A DNA stretch of 64,000 bases from NCBI RefSeq assembly GCF_023111095.1, contig NZ_JALGYW010000009.1:124001-188000 (forward strand), read 5' to 3'. Shown piece by piece: positions 17,060-25,997 of the stretch. Each line of letters opens with the position of its first letter. Position 1 is the first letter of the stretch. The stretch comes from Maribellus sp. YY47 (GTDB lineage Bacteria; Bacteroidota; Bacteroidia; Bacteroidales; Prolixibacteraceae). The notes beneath the pieces were generated by a model that was not told the DNA's origin, searched no databases, and was given only the letters and a program-made list of their open reading frames with translations. The position numbers and the translations under genes were made by a program.

Positions 17060-17815
17060 CTATCCAAACACTCCAAACAAATTTAAGATCACAATGATCA
17101 TCGCAAAAATCAACATGTAACGCACATACTTCGCACCGCCTTTTACGGTGAAATTTACCCCGAGCCAGCCTCCAAACATGTTGCCTGCTGCAAGTATCAA
17201 ACCCGCCCGGATATCAACTTGTTTATTGTAAATAAAAATTCCGAGCGAAAAGATCATGTACATCAAAACAATAAAAACTTTCAAAGCATTTGCTTTCACC
17301 AGGTTATGTCCACAGCCCAGTACCAAACCGGCCAGTAAAATAAATCCCACTCCAATTTGAATAAATCCGCCATACAAGCCGATAAAAAAGAAAATGAGGT
17401 ACTGCCAGAATGTTGGTTTCGCGTTTACCGACCCCGCGCGTTCTTTTATCCACACATCGGGTTTTAATACCACCAGCAAAAGCATCATCACCATCACTCC
17501 CGCAATGATCTTTTCGAGCAAAAAGGTATTTATCTCGACCGCAACTAACGCCCCCACCAGTGAGCCCAATACTGCCGGAATCGTCAACCGAAAGTCTTCT
17601 TTATAATCGAGGACTTTCTTTTGGCGGAAAGTTCGAACGGTAACGATATTTTGCATCAAAATAGCAATCCGGTTTGTGCCGTTTGCCACGTTGGCCGGCA
17701 ATCCCATAAACATTAGCAAGGGAACCGTCAGCATCGATCCGCCACCGGCTGTCGTGTTTATAAAACCGGCTGCAATTCCGGTTCCTATCAGGGCTAAAAC
17801 AAAATACCACTCCAT
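17060..17815 (-). CDS. TauE/SafE family sulfite/anion exporter
   Basis: A 251-residue membrane protein with about eight hydrophobic segments and the duplicated TauE/SafE architecture. The first repeat begins AAGFINTTAGGGSMLTVPLL, the second FIGLYGGFIQIGVGFIL. Members export sulfite, sulfoacetate or related organic anions, and the actual substrate cannot be told from the sequence. It is the first gene of a likely two-gene operon with the CobW-type GTPase. The link between the two is not obvious. Confidence 0.88.
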   Translation of the reverse strand: MEWYFVLALIGTGIAAGFINTTAGGGSMLTVPLLMFMGLPANVANGTNRIAILMQNIVTVRTFRQKKVLDYKEDFRLTIPAVLGSLVGALVAVEINTFLLEKIIAGVMVMMLLLVVLKPDVWIKERAGSVNAKPTFWQYLIFFFIGLYGGFIQIGVGFILLAGLVLGCGHNLVKANALKVFIVLMYMIFSLGIFIYNKQVDIRAGLILAAGNMFGGWLGVNFTVKGGAKYVRYMLIFAMIIVILNLFGVFG

Positions 17816-17900
17816 GTTTATCGATTTTGCGGGTATAATTCGGCTTCCTATTGTTAATCACTACAAAGGTGTGAAATAACAGTTTGTAATTCAAAACAAA

Positions 17901-17929
17901 AAAGGTGTTAACTCTACGCCAACACCTTT
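17901..17929 (-). terminator. Terminator after sugar isomerase/epimerase gene
   Basis: Perfect 9-bp stem AAAGGTGTT/AACACCTTT (arms 17901-17909 and 17921-17929), followed on the minus strand by a T-rich run. It lies 27 bases past the stop of the gene ending at 17956. Confidence 0.75.
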
Positions 17930-17955
17930 CAACTATTCATTTACGCTTTGTTCCT

Positions 17956-18792
17956 TTAGCGGGTTGCCACAATCATGGCGCGGAAATAACCGATGGACTC
18001 GGCAATTCCCATAAAAGGATTGTCCATGTTACGTTCGTGTTCCAAACTTATCACACCTGTATAGTTTACTTTACGCATCATTTTCACAAAGGCAGGAAAA
18101 TCAATAATGCCTCTTCCCACTTCTACCGAATACCCCAGTTTTGTGGTTCCGGTCACATCTTTCAGGTGAATATCAAACACACGTGAATGATACTTTTTTA
18201 AGTCGGCCACCGGGTCTTTACCGTTACGGGTATCGTGACCGATGTCGAGACACATACCGATTCTCGGATCCAGATCTTTTGTTTTTTCCCAAACTTCATC
18301 CGCATCCTGGTAAATGTCGATATCGGGACCGTGAAGGTGAATGGCATAAAAGAATCCATATTCTTTTACTTTTTCATCGACATAAGGCAACAGATCGTAA
18401 TTCGGAACGCCGACAATCGTATTCACGCCCACCCTTTTGGCGTAATCAAAATACTTGTCGACATCTTCTTTCGATTTCATATAAAGCGGGCCCACAGCAT
18501 AACCTTTTACACCGTATTCGGCACATTTGGCATGAAAAGCGGCAATTTCTTCATCGGTACTTGCTACCGGCAAATGAAAATCCTTGATGCACAAATAATG
18601 AACATCACAACGTTGCAGGGTTTCAAGCGTAGTTTGAAGATCGAATTTATGGAAGGTGTAACCGGCAACTCCCAGCTTAAAGTTCTCTTGAGTTTCCGGC
18701 GCCGGTTGAGGATCGGGCCTTTTGGGCTGTTGTGCATGAACTGCCAACTGTGCAAAAACAATCAGGACAGTTAATGTCAAAAGTTTTTTCAT
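17956..18792 (-). CDS. Exported sugar phosphate isomerase/epimerase-like TIM barrel
   Basis: A 278-residue protein with a signal peptide (about 1-20, ending VHAQ) and an AP-endonuclease-2/xylose-isomerase-like TIM barrel. Metal-ligand candidates appear in the expected strands: the histidine in YAIHLHGPD, the CLDIGHD segment, FDIHLKDV and the glutamate in ISLEHERN. Secreted proteins of this kind are common in Bacteroidota and often take part in sugar modification, though few have been tested. The gene has its own terminator and no sugar-utilisation partner nearby, so a pathway cannot be assigned. Confidence 0.85.
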   Translation of the reverse strand: MKKLLTLTVLIVFAQLAVHAQQPKRPDPQPAPETQENFKLGVAGYTFHKFDLQTTLETLQRCDVHYLCIKDFHLPVASTDEEIAAFHAKCAEYGVKGYAVGPLYMKSKEDVDKYFDYAKRVGVNTIVGVPNYDLLPYVDEKVKEYGFFYAIHLHGPDIDIYQDADEVWEKTKDLDPRIGMCLDIGHDTRNGKDPVADLKKYHSRVFDIHLKDVTGTTKLGYSVEVGRGIIDFPAFVKMMRKVNYTGVISLEHERNMDNPFMGIAESIGYFRAMIVATR

Positions 18793-18927
18793 GGTTCAAT
18801 GATTTAGATTTAATGGGTATAAAAGTAGCAAATAATTTACGGAACCAGGCTTGCGGCCTAAAAATGAAATGGAGGATATAACCTAATCCCGGTCAGAAAA
18901 TCTTGATTGCTGAACATTCAACAGGTT

Positions 18928-19737
18928 TCACGGAAGCTTTTTTGTGCTCATCACGTCCTCTGAAATCAAGAAGACAACCGGTTTTCCGGAGACCGGATTC
19001 GTACGGGTAATCACCACAGTGTCGTATACTGCTTCAATGTCTTTATAATTGAGCACATCCATCGGAATACCTGTTTTACGAACGCCTCCCTTTTGCATCA
19101 TGATCAGCTGATCGCAATATTCTCCGGCGAGATTCAAATCGTGAATTATCATCAGAATGGTCAGTTTCAGATCGTGGCTCAAGCGGCGGATAAGGTTCAA
19201 AATCTGAACCTGGTGTGTGATATCAAGATGCGATGTGGGTTCATCCAGCAAAAGCAACTGAGGTTCCTGTGCCAGTGCACGGGCAATACCCGCCAACTGC
19301 TGCTCTCCCCCACTCAAGGCGTTCATGAATTTGTTCCGAAGCCGGTCAACACCCGTGAGTTTCATGTATTTCTCGACAATGGCAAAATCGTTCTCGTTCT
19401 CAAAAAACTGAAACTGTTTTCGGTAAGGCATGCGGCCCATTAACACATACTCTTCCACGGTCATTGCGCCTGCCTCGATTGTTTGCGTAACAATGGCTAC
19501 GTTTTGCGCGCGTTGCCGCAAACTCATTTTGTGAATGTTTTTTCCGTCTAAGGTAACTACCCCTGTTAATGCGGAAAGCTCGGCAGAAATGCCTCTGAAC
19601 AAAGTAGTTTTCCCCGATCCGTTGGGGCCGATGATTCCGACAAAGTCTCCTTTCTGAATACCAAAGCTGACATCGTCGAGGACAAAATGCCCCGGATAAC
19701 CGCACGAAAAATGTTCTATGTTAACAAATGACTGCAT
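18928..19737 (-). CDS. btuD: ABC transporter ATP-binding protein, vitamin B12 import
   Basis: A 269-residue ABC ATPase of the FecE/BtuD group. Walker A is GPNGSGKTTL (about 37-46), signature NALSGGEQQ (about 139-147), Walker B LLLLDEPTS, switch histidine MIIHDLN. It is third in a tight operon after the substrate-binding protein and the permease, which start under a cobalamin riboswitch. The cargo is therefore most likely cobalamin rather than iron siderophore, although the ATPase alone could not tell. Four bases separate it from the permease stop. Confidence 0.88.
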   Translation of the reverse strand: MQSFVNIEHFSCGYPGHFVLDDVSFGIQKGDFVGIIGPNGSGKTTLFRGISAELSALTGVVTLDGKNIHKMSLRQRAQNVAIVTQTIEAGAMTVEEYVLMGRMPYRKQFQFFENENDFAIVEKYMKLTGVDRLRNKFMNALSGGEQQLAGIARALAQEPQLLLLDEPTSHLDITHQVQILNLIRRLSHDLKLTILMIIHDLNLAGEYCDQLIMMQKGGVRKTGIPMDVLNYKDIEAVYDTVVITRTNPVSGKPVVFLISEDVMSTKKLP

Positions 19738-19741
19738 GTAT

Positions 19742-20773
19742 TCAATTTAATTTAACGTGAGAACGTGACCTACTCAGCACAACAATAAAAACCAGTCCGC
19801 CTGCAAAACCTGTAATTACGCCTATTGGCAACTCGTTGGGAGCAATGATCGTCCGGGCAATCGTATCGCTTAACACGAGAAAAATAGCGCCTCCCAGAAA
19901 CGATCCGCCCAGCAATATCCGGTAATCGTTACCGATAAGCAAACGTACCAGATGAGGAATTACCAGTCCCACAAAACCGATCACCCCGGCTACGGAAACC
20001 GCAATCCCGGTGAGCAGCGACGCCACAAAAAACAACAGGCGAACCGTAACATCGGTATTGATTCCCAAATGTTTTGCCTTGGCATTTCCCAAACGCAGCG
20101 CATTTAAAGGCTGTGCAAAGAAATAAGTAATGATCAGTCCGGCCAGCGACGAATACATTGCGATTCTTATTAACATCGAATTTGATTCGTCCAGCGCCCC
20201 CATCACCCAAAAAACAATGCTTTGCAGGTTATCGGTAGTCGAGATCGACATCAAAAACATCATGGCCGACGATGAAATAAAACTCACCATCACCCCAATC
20301 AGCAACATGCTGTTGATACTAAGCCCTGCCCTTTTTATGCTTAGAAAATACACCAAAAACAAGGTGATTATGGCTCCTAAAAAGCCAAACACGGGAAGCG
20401 TAAGAAAGCTCAGGCTATTCAGTCCAAAAACAATGGCAATGGCAATCCCCAGCGCCGCTCCACCTGAAATACCCAGGGTGTAAGGTTCCACCAGCGGGTT
20501 ACGGTAAATCCCCTGTAAAATAGCCCCGGAAAGACTCAAGGCACCTCCAACGGCAATAGCGAGAATCAACCGGGGTATTCTGATCCGGGTAAGAATGGTA
20601 AACTCCATTGAATCGGGTTGCGAAAGGATTTGCGGAAGCCGGCTAATCGGAATATCGATTTCGCCCGATGAAAGAGAAATGGCCACCGAGATCGCCAGCA
20701 ACAACAACAGCGCCGCTAAAAAGACGATCCACTTCCAGTATTTTGTTCGTATTCCCGCCATCCGCTTATTCAC
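19742..20773 (-). CDS. btuC: FecCD-family ABC permease, vitamin B12 import
   Basis: A 343-residue permease with about ten membrane helices. The FecCD signatures are present: RIPRLILAIAVGGALSLSGA and, near the end, GFVGLVIPHLVRLL and the DYRILLGGSFLGGAIFLVLSD segment (given in pieces). It overlaps the upstream binding-protein gene by eight bases. FecCD permeases move iron chelates or cobalamin; the cobalamin riboswitch ahead of the operon favours cobalamin. Confidence 0.88.
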   Translation of the reverse strand: MNKRMAGIRTKYWKWIVFLAALLLLLAISVAISLSSGEIDIPISRLPQILSQPDSMEFTILTRIRIPRLILAIAVGGALSLSGAILQGIYRNPLVEPYTLGISGGAALGIAIAIVFGLNSLSFLTLPVFGFLGAIITLFLVYFLSIKRAGLSINSMLLIGVMVSFISSSAMMFLMSISTTDNLQSIVFWVMGALDESNSMLIRIAMYSSLAGLIITYFFAQPLNALRLGNAKAKHLGINTDVTVRLLFFVASLLTGIAVSVAGVIGFVGLVIPHLVRLLIGNDYRILLGGSFLGGAIFLVLSDTIARTIIAPNELPIGVITGFAGGLVFIVVLSRSRSHVKLN

Positions 20774-21581
20774 TTAAAAAACGATACATATCTTCGAGCG
20801 CGCTCACAAAATTCTGAGGAGTCGGACTACAGGAAGTCTCCGAGTTTATTAGAAAAACCTTGCCATTTTGAACGGCCGACACACTTTTGTAATTCATCCA
20901 CTCCTCTTTTTCCGTTTCGCCAAAACCTCCCATGGTCGCAATAATAATCACATCGGGATTACGCAGCACCACACTTTCGCGCGTCATGGTTCCCTTGGTA
21001 AGCCCGGCCCCAATGTTGGAGCCGTTACAAAATGTAATAAAATCGTTCATAAAGGTATTTTCCAGCACCGTAAAAATCGGATTGGCGCCAATCTGAAAAA
21101 AGATCTTCTGAGGTTTCAACGATTTGGTTAGCTGCTGAATTTCCGCCACTCTCTTTTCCAGAGGTTCGAGCACTTCAGTTGCATGTTCTGAGCTTCCGAG
21201 CAAATCAGCAATGAATTTTGTTTGTTCGCACATTTCGGCAAAATTACGCGGCGATTTCATGGTTTCGACTCTTATTCCCAGCTTTTCCATGGCTGCAATG
21301 TCCTGTTGTTTGGTCAGCTGCAAAGCCAGCACGAGGTCGGGCTTTAGCGAAAACAGTTTTTCAATGTTCACATCGATGGTAGACCCCACCTGGTCAACAC
21401 CATCGTTTACCGCCTGCGTGCAATAACTGGTACATCCCACCAACTTGTTCTGCGCGCCAATCAGGTAAATATTTTCGGTAATCGATGGCGCCAGCGAAAC
21501 CACACGTTGCACCCCGGTTCCAAAAACCGGAACAATTAGCAGAAACAGTACTACCGAAAGCCAAATGCTTTTCGCATTCAT
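20766..21581 (-). CDS. btuF: ABC transporter substrate-binding protein, vitamin B12
   Basis: A 271-residue periplasmic binding protein with a signal peptide (MNAKSIWLSVVLFLLIVPVFG). It has two TroA/BtuF-type lobes: the N-lobe opens RVVSLAPSITENIYLIGA and includes LVGCTSYC and KLFSLKPDLVLA, and the C-lobe ends with EDMYRFLSE. It is the first gene of btuFCD and sits about 90 bases downstream of the cobalamin box of a riboswitch. The ATG at 21581 matches a normal signal peptide and is preferred to frames open further upstream. Confidence 0.88.
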   Translation of the reverse strand: MNAKSIWLSVVLFLLIVPVFGTGVQRVVSLAPSITENIYLIGAQNKLVGCTSYCTQAVNDGVDQVGSTIDVNIEKLFSLKPDLVLALQLTKQQDIAAMEKLGIRVETMKSPRNFAEMCEQTKFIADLLGSSEHATEVLEPLEKRVAEIQQLTKSLKPQKIFFQIGANPIFTVLENTFMNDFITFCNGSNIGAGLTKGTMTRESVVLRNPDVIIIATMGGFGETEKEEWMNYKSVSAVQNGKVFLINSETSCSPTPQNFVSALEDMYRFLSE

Positions 21582-21667
21582 TGGATACTTTTTTCAACCC
21601 GGAAACAACTTACAGAATCATGCGAATGATTCCCGACACTTTACTCCCGAAGTTCGTTCATCTTTTT

Positions 21668-21929
21668 TTGTTGGCAGGTTTTCTGGCTCGTTCTCCGACT
21701 TCAACCTTCTCATCCGTTCACCAACGGATAATGGTGTAAGAAAAGTCAGTTTGTTTTGTAACAGATCCTGACGAAGAATTTTACTTTATTCTTTTTTATC
21801 AGGATTCTGTTTTTCTAACGATTTGATTGAGATTCCTCACAAATCTTAAGAAAAAACCGGAACTTACAGCTGCGGGTACAGCTCCGGAATTTAACCGGAT
21901 TCCCTTTTAACGACACTTCGTTACCAACC
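21668..21929 (-). promoter_or_regulatory. Cobalamin (B12) riboswitch
   Basis: Read on the minus strand, the conserved parts appear in order: GGTTGGTAACGAAG near the 5' end, TTAAAAGGGAA, CCGGAGCTGTACCCGCAGCTG for the central core (split here at the family words), a variable arm, and the 3' box CCAGAAAACCTGCC at about 21672-21686. This is the cobalamin aptamer arrangement. It lies directly before btuF, so B12 should switch off the importer. The length of about 260 bases includes an enlarged peripheral arm. Confidence 0.88.
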
Positions 21930-21934
21930 TCCGA

Positions 21935-21942
21935 CAAAGGTA
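21935..21942 (-). promoter_or_regulatory. -7 box for the riboswitch transcript
   Basis: TACCTTTG on the minus strand matches TAnnTTTG and lies just ahead of the first conserved riboswitch bases, placing the likely transcription start near 21928. No clear -33 TTTG is seen. Confidence 0.45.
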
Positions 21943-22052
21943 GAAAATTTTTTGTGGCAGTTGGCTGCTCCGGTAAGGCAAGTCAGCACCTTGTTGGATT
22001 TACTTTGTTGAGGGTGTATGAAAAGTATGAAACTTACATAAAAAAACGAATG

Positions 22053-22132
22053 GAACACAGATAACGCAGACTCAACAGATTTTCGCCGATTTTATCCGTG
22101 ATTATTTGCAAAATCGGTGTTATCAGTGTTCT
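22053..22132. repeat. Imperfect palindromic intergenic repeat
   Basis: An 80-base element whose ends are inverted (GAACACAGATAAC against the inverse of GTTATCAGTGTTC), with further partly paired ATTTTCGCCGATTTTATCCG-type sequence inside. It is non-coding and lies between the riboswitch and the tandem repeat array. Confidence 0.55.
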
Positions 22133-22229
22133 GTTTTTATACACTAACGTTCAAGGTGTAAGCCAGGAATATTTTCATTTCAATTTTCAGACACCCTCAT
22201 AACCTCCTTTGAACCTACTGCTTATTTCC

Positions 22230-22470
22230 TTCGACGGGAGGCTTACTTCAACAAATGGGAGGCTTACTTTAACAAACGGGAGGCTTACTTTAACAAATAG
22301 GATGCTAACTTCTTTAATTGGCATGCGAGTTTGTAAAATCAGGCTGCTTATTTCCTTTTACAGATTGCATACTTCCATCTACAGGATGTTTATTTCTACA
22401 GATGGGATGCTTACTTCTTTAACTGGCATGCGAGTTTCTAAAATCAGGATGCTTATTTCCTTAGACATCG
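22230..22470. repeat. Degenerate tandem repeat array
   Basis: Units of about 20-23 bases of the form GGGAGGCTTACTTTAACAAA recur three times near 22237-22300, with related GGATGCTTACTT units after them. A longer unit of about 58 bases (GGATGCTnACTTCTTTAA, then TGGCATGCGAGTTT, then AAAATCAGG) occurs twice, at about 22300 and 22404. Frames of 79-91 residues that cross it are simply translated repeats and are not annotated as genes. Confidence 0.7.
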
Positions 22471-22542
22471 TGCCCGTTTCCTGAAGAAACATCCTTTCAA
22501 ACAGATTTACTTTTGAATACTGCTCTTTTGCACACCACAATC

Positions 22543-23388
22543 CTATTTCTTTGTCTTCCTTTTCCCCAGTCGTATCAGGCCGTAAACCAACAGTGTTACA
22601 ATCAACCAGAATGGCCACAGGTTCACCATAAAGAGTATAAAATCGATAAAGCCAAACCAGCCTTTCGACAGGGCCTGTTTTAATCTTTGACCAAAATTGT
22701 CGCGGTCGGTTGGATTGTATTTAAAGTCTTTTCGTTTTGTGAGGGTCAGGTTCAGCGTACTGTAATCGACCAAATCGCCCAGGTATTTCAGTCTGCCGGT
22801 TGTACTTTCAATTTCCTCTTCAATTCCACGTATTTCCTCTTCAATCTCCAGTATTTCTTTTACCGTTTTGGCTTGCGAGAGCAGTTCGTTGTATCGTGCC
22901 AGGTAATTCCTTTTGTTTTGAAGCCGGGTTTCCAGGTCAATAAACTGATCAGTGACATCGCGTGCCTCAATCTCCTTGAATTTTATTTCGCCCTTACCTT
23001 TTTCTACGTCGCTGACAAAGCGGTCAAAGGTTGAACCGGGTATCCTGATTTTTAAATTATACGAAGATTCCCGTTCGGTATTATTAAAGCTCTCGTTGTC
23101 GTAATAACCGCCATACATTTTCACCAATGTATCGATACGCGATTTGGTACTTTCCAGGTCTTTTACCTCTATCTGTAAACGCCCGTCTTTAATGATTTTC
23201 TTTTTGATCCCTTCGTGCTCTTTCACCGGAGGTAGCGGCGGTGGCGGCGGACTGGACAAATCTTCCCGGGTTACCGGCATAATTTCCTCTTCGATTTGAT
23301 CCAATGCGTACGATCTTTCGTCACCCTGATGCTGCCCGCATGAGGCCAGTAAGACCATTAAAACAATAATTGAAAGAATGAATTTCAT
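22543..23388 (-). CDS. DUF4349 domain lipoprotein
   Basis: A 281-residue protein with a lipoprotein signal (MKFILSIIVLMVLLASC, cysteine at 17). A proline-rich spacer follows, then a DUF4349 domain at about 65-250: IIKDGRLQIEVKDLE, GGYYDNESFNNTE, and the helical pair RNYLARYNELLSQAKTVKEI with EEIRGIEEEIE, which should be a coiled coil. A membrane helix lies near the C-terminus (FILFMVNLWPFWLIVTLLVY). The family is widespread in bacteria and has no established function. Anchored by both lipid and helix, it may span the periplasmic side of an envelope membrane. Confidence 0.85.
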   Translation of the reverse strand: MKFILSIIVLMVLLASCGQHQGDERSYALDQIEEEIMPVTREDLSSPPPPPLPPVKEHEGIKKKIIKDGRLQIEVKDLESTKSRIDTLVKMYGGYYDNESFNNTERESSYNLKIRIPGSTFDRFVSDVEKGKGEIKFKEIEARDVTDQFIDLETRLQNKRNYLARYNELLSQAKTVKEILEIEEEIRGIEEEIESTTGRLKYLGDLVDYSTLNLTLTKRKDFKYNPTDRDNFGQRLKQALSKGWFGFIDFILFMVNLWPFWLIVTLLVYGLIRLGKRKTKK

Positions 23389-23449
23389 TGGAATAGTTTT
23401 TTGATTTATTTAATATAACGACTACCCGTTTATGAAGTAGCTGATAATC

Positions 23450-24085
23450 CTACGTTATTTGATCCAGAAAAGTTTGTAACTGATTGATGTACTTCCCTAC
23501 ATGATAGCAGTCGATCAGCGCATGATTCACCTGTACCGAAAAAGGCAGCAGAATTTTATTGTCTTGCGTAAAGAATTTTCCCCAGGAAATTCGCGGAACT
23601 GAATCATCTTTATTAAACGAAATGGTATGTGAAATATGCGTGAACGAAATCCACGGAATACAGGTTATGTAAACAAGGTCATCGCGACCGGCAAGTTTTT
23701 CAAATTCAAAATATTCCTGTTGGTTTTCACTGGTTTCTTTCGCCCGACGTTCAAAATCAAAAATATTATCGCCCAACTCAGGCGTTACAAATTTAAAAAG
23801 GTCATCGGTTCCGGCTTTGTCCATATCGGTAAATGAAGGGTGTACCTTGTCGTGAAGTACCACTTTGCCATCGCGTATCCGGTACCGGAAGTTCTCTATC
23901 TGGTTAAGCGCCGATGTTCCGGCAAACACCATGGCGTAGTAAAACGATAAGTTATTCCGTCGGCTAAACTGCACAAAGTTCGACACATCGAGGTTCATAC
24001 AAATGTTGTAATGCGGATAGTCCATCCGGTGAAAAAACTCGAAATGGCCTTTTCGTTTCCAGGTTTCAAGATCAATATACTTCAT
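23450..24085 (-). CDS. Chloramphenicol acetyltransferase-like acyltransferase
   Basis: A 211-residue CAT-fold protein with MKYIDLETWKRKGHFEFF at the N-terminus and the usual trimer-type segments NNLSFYYAMVF and PWISFTHISH. The catalytic histidine motif is NHALIDCYHVG, where the family has HHAxxDGxH: histidine and aspartate are kept, while the glycine is a cysteine and the first histidine is Asn. Type A CATs acetylate chloramphenicol, but many chromosomal CAT-like proteins do not give resistance. No resistance or mobile gene lies beside it, so resistance should not be assumed. Confidence 0.82.
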   Translation of the reverse strand: MKYIDLETWKRKGHFEFFHRMDYPHYNICMNLDVSNFVQFSRRNNLSFYYAMVFAGTSALNQIENFRYRIRDGKVVLHDKVHPSFTDMDKAGTDDLFKFVTPELGDNIFDFERRAKETSENQQEYFEFEKLAGRDDLVYITCIPWISFTHISHTISFNKDDSVPRISWGKFFTQDNKILLPFSVQVNHALIDCYHVGKYINQLQTFLDQIT

Positions 24086-24149
24086 TGCTTTATGCTTTTA
24101 TGACAGGTTTCCTCTTTTCACACTGCGCCATCATACTGAAACAGTAATT

Positions 24150-25463
24150 TTATTTCCACTTCGGATGCTTCTTCAGCTCGTTCTCCAATGCCTGTTTTAT
24201 TACCAGCTCTTCGGGCCGGAGCGAATCGGGTAACAACGGGTGCTTTTCCAGTTTATCGTGGGTTAGATGATAGAAACTACTGTCGGGATAGAGCTTATAT
24301 TCCAGTGTTCGTACAAATTGATTTCTGTGCCGGTTTACAAATTCTCCCCAGCGCGGATCATAATGTACAAAGGCGGTAGTTCGGGGCTGATATTCTCCGC
24401 CAATTAGTAGAGGATAAAAACTTTTTCCGTCTGATTCAGCATCGGTCTGTGTTAAATCTGCCAACGTTGGGAAAAAATCGCTAAACTCGATCAGATCGTT
24501 GAATACCAGTTTCTCTTTGATTTGAGCAGGCCAGTAGACAATCAGCGGAACGTGCGTACCGGCATCAATTGTTTTTCCTTTTCCTCCGGCAATCAGCTCT
24601 TCCCCCAAATGAGATTTGATGTTAATATTGGTTCCGTTATCGCCTGTGAAGATTACAATGGTGTTATCATCCAGCTTCAGTTCTTTTAGTTTATTCATAA
24701 TTTTGCCTACCATTTTATCGGCATAAGCCACCATGTCTTTAAAATAGGCGGTGTCTTTTTTATACCTGAATTCGGGGTTTTCCCAATCCCGCGAATCGGG
24801 CGTTGGGACAAAAGGATCGTGAACCAAAACCATGGGATAGTAAACAAAGAAGGGCTTATCTTTTTTCCGTTCGATAAAATCCAGGATAAAGTCCGAAAAA
24901 ATATCGGGGCCATAGTCATCCTTGTTTCTTTCCATGATTTTGCCGTTCTGTTCGATTAAAGGATTTGCGTACCGTTCGCCCTGCTTTCCGGCTTTTGTAA
25001 GCTGCCACAGGCAATATTCCTGAAACCCGAATTTATTGGGGCGGGTGTTGTCGTTCCAGTCGGCAATAAGGTCTTTATAAGCCAGCCCGTTTAACTGCCA
25101 TTTCCCGGCAATGCAGGTTTCGTAACCCGCTTCCTGCATCAGGTTCCCAAAAGTATATTCCGAAAGGTTTAAATGCCCGAAATAATCATAATTGCGGTAG
25201 TTGTATTTTCCGGTCATCAGTTTTACCCGCGAAGGAGTACACAAGGGCTGCGAAACACAGTTGGAGAAAAGGATGCCCTGTTCAGCCATTTTATCGAGAT
25301 GAGGAGTACTATACGATGTGGAGCCATAGGCACCCAGACATTCATACCCCATATCGTCGGCCATGATCAGTACCACATTCGGCCGGTCTTTTTTTGCATC
25401 TGTTGAACAGGGAAAAAAAGCTAAAGCCCAAAATACGATTGATAGTTTTCGAATAGCTTTCAT
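24150..25463 (-). CDS. Sulfatase, Cys-type (arylsulfatase family S1)
   Basis: A 437-residue sulfatase with a hydrophobic signal at residues 1-22 that may end in a lipoprotein cysteine. Metal ligands open the domain in IMADDMG. The maturation motif is CTPSR within SQPLCTPSRVKLMTG, so the catalytic residue is cysteine, to be converted to formylglycine by a maturase encoded elsewhere. VIFTGDNGT supplies the second metal site. It acts outside the cytoplasm on sulfated glycans or other sulfate esters. No glycoside hydrolase or SusCD pair adjoins, so the substrate is open. Confidence 0.9.
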   Translation of the reverse strand: MKAIRKLSIVFWALAFFPCSTDAKKDRPNVVLIMADDMGYECLGAYGSTSYSTPHLDKMAEQGILFSNCVSQPLCTPSRVKLMTGKYNYRNYDYFGHLNLSEYTFGNLMQEAGYETCIAGKWQLNGLAYKDLIADWNDNTRPNKFGFQEYCLWQLTKAGKQGERYANPLIEQNGKIMERNKDDYGPDIFSDFILDFIERKKDKPFFVYYPMVLVHDPFVPTPDSRDWENPEFRYKKDTAYFKDMVAYADKMVGKIMNKLKELKLDDNTIVIFTGDNGTNINIKSHLGEELIAGGKGKTIDAGTHVPLIVYWPAQIKEKLVFNDLIEFSDFFPTLADLTQTDAESDGKSFYPLLIGGEYQPRTTAFVHYDPRWGEFVNRHRNQFVRTLEYKLYPDSSFYHLTHDKLEKHPLLPDSLRPEELVIKQALENELKKHPKWK

Positions 25464-25586
25464 TGGTTCTTATCGATTTAAAACTAGTACTAACGATCTC
25501 TTATCGTGGCCCGATGGCGCCACGTACACCGGAAATTACAACAAGCCGGAAGCGGTAACTCCGGGTAACCTTGTCAATTGATCCAT

Positions 25587-25952
25587 CTATGAACCTCTTA
25601 AAATTTTTTCCATCTTTTTGCCTTTCGCCAATTCGTCGACCAGCTTGTCTAAATATCGCACTTGCTTGGTGACAGGATTCTCGATTTCTTCGATCCGGTA
25701 ACCACAAATTACACCGGTTATCAAATGGGCATTGGGGTGCAAAGTTGCCCGCTTAAAGAAGGTTTCGAAATTCACATTTTCGGCTATCAGTTCCTGCTGT
25801 TTGCTTTCGTTAAATCCGGTCAGCCACTCTATCACCCGGTTCAATTCTTCTTTTGTCCTACCTTTGCTCTCCACTTTTCGGATGTAGAGCGGATAGACAG
25901 CTGCAAAAGTCATTTTCGCGATTTTCTCATTGTGTTCCTGTGTTGTTTTCAT
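25587..25952 (-). CDS. DUF2200 family protein
   Basis: A 121-residue cytoplasmic protein that matches DUF2200 along its whole length: KIAKMTFAAVYPLYIRKVE, VIEWLTGF, FFKRATLHPNAHLITGVICG and the closing LDKLVDELAKGKKMEKIL. Members are short, highly conserved and of unknown function, and the length is typical. It has a good ATG and no clear operon partner; the HNH gene lies about 45 bases upstream on the same strand but differs in style and A/T content. Confidence 0.85.
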   Translation of the reverse strand: MKTTQEHNEKIAKMTFAAVYPLYIRKVESKGRTKEELNRVIEWLTGFNESKQQELIAENVNFETFFKRATLHPNAHLITGVICGYRIEEIENPVTKQVRYLDKLVDELAKGKKMEKILRGS

Positions 25953-25997
25953 TGCTGCCTTCTGTTTAAAATATGCTATTGTGGTGTGGTGTTATGC

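Noticed and set aside
22209-22484. 91-residue plus-strand frame with GRLTLTN repeats
   Set aside because: It is only the translation of the tandem repeat array; no start context or family.
25464-25586. Possible SusC/SusD relic in the gap before DUF2200
   Set aside because: A short plus-strand stretch gives a glycan-receptor-like flavour, but it is too short and without a family motif.
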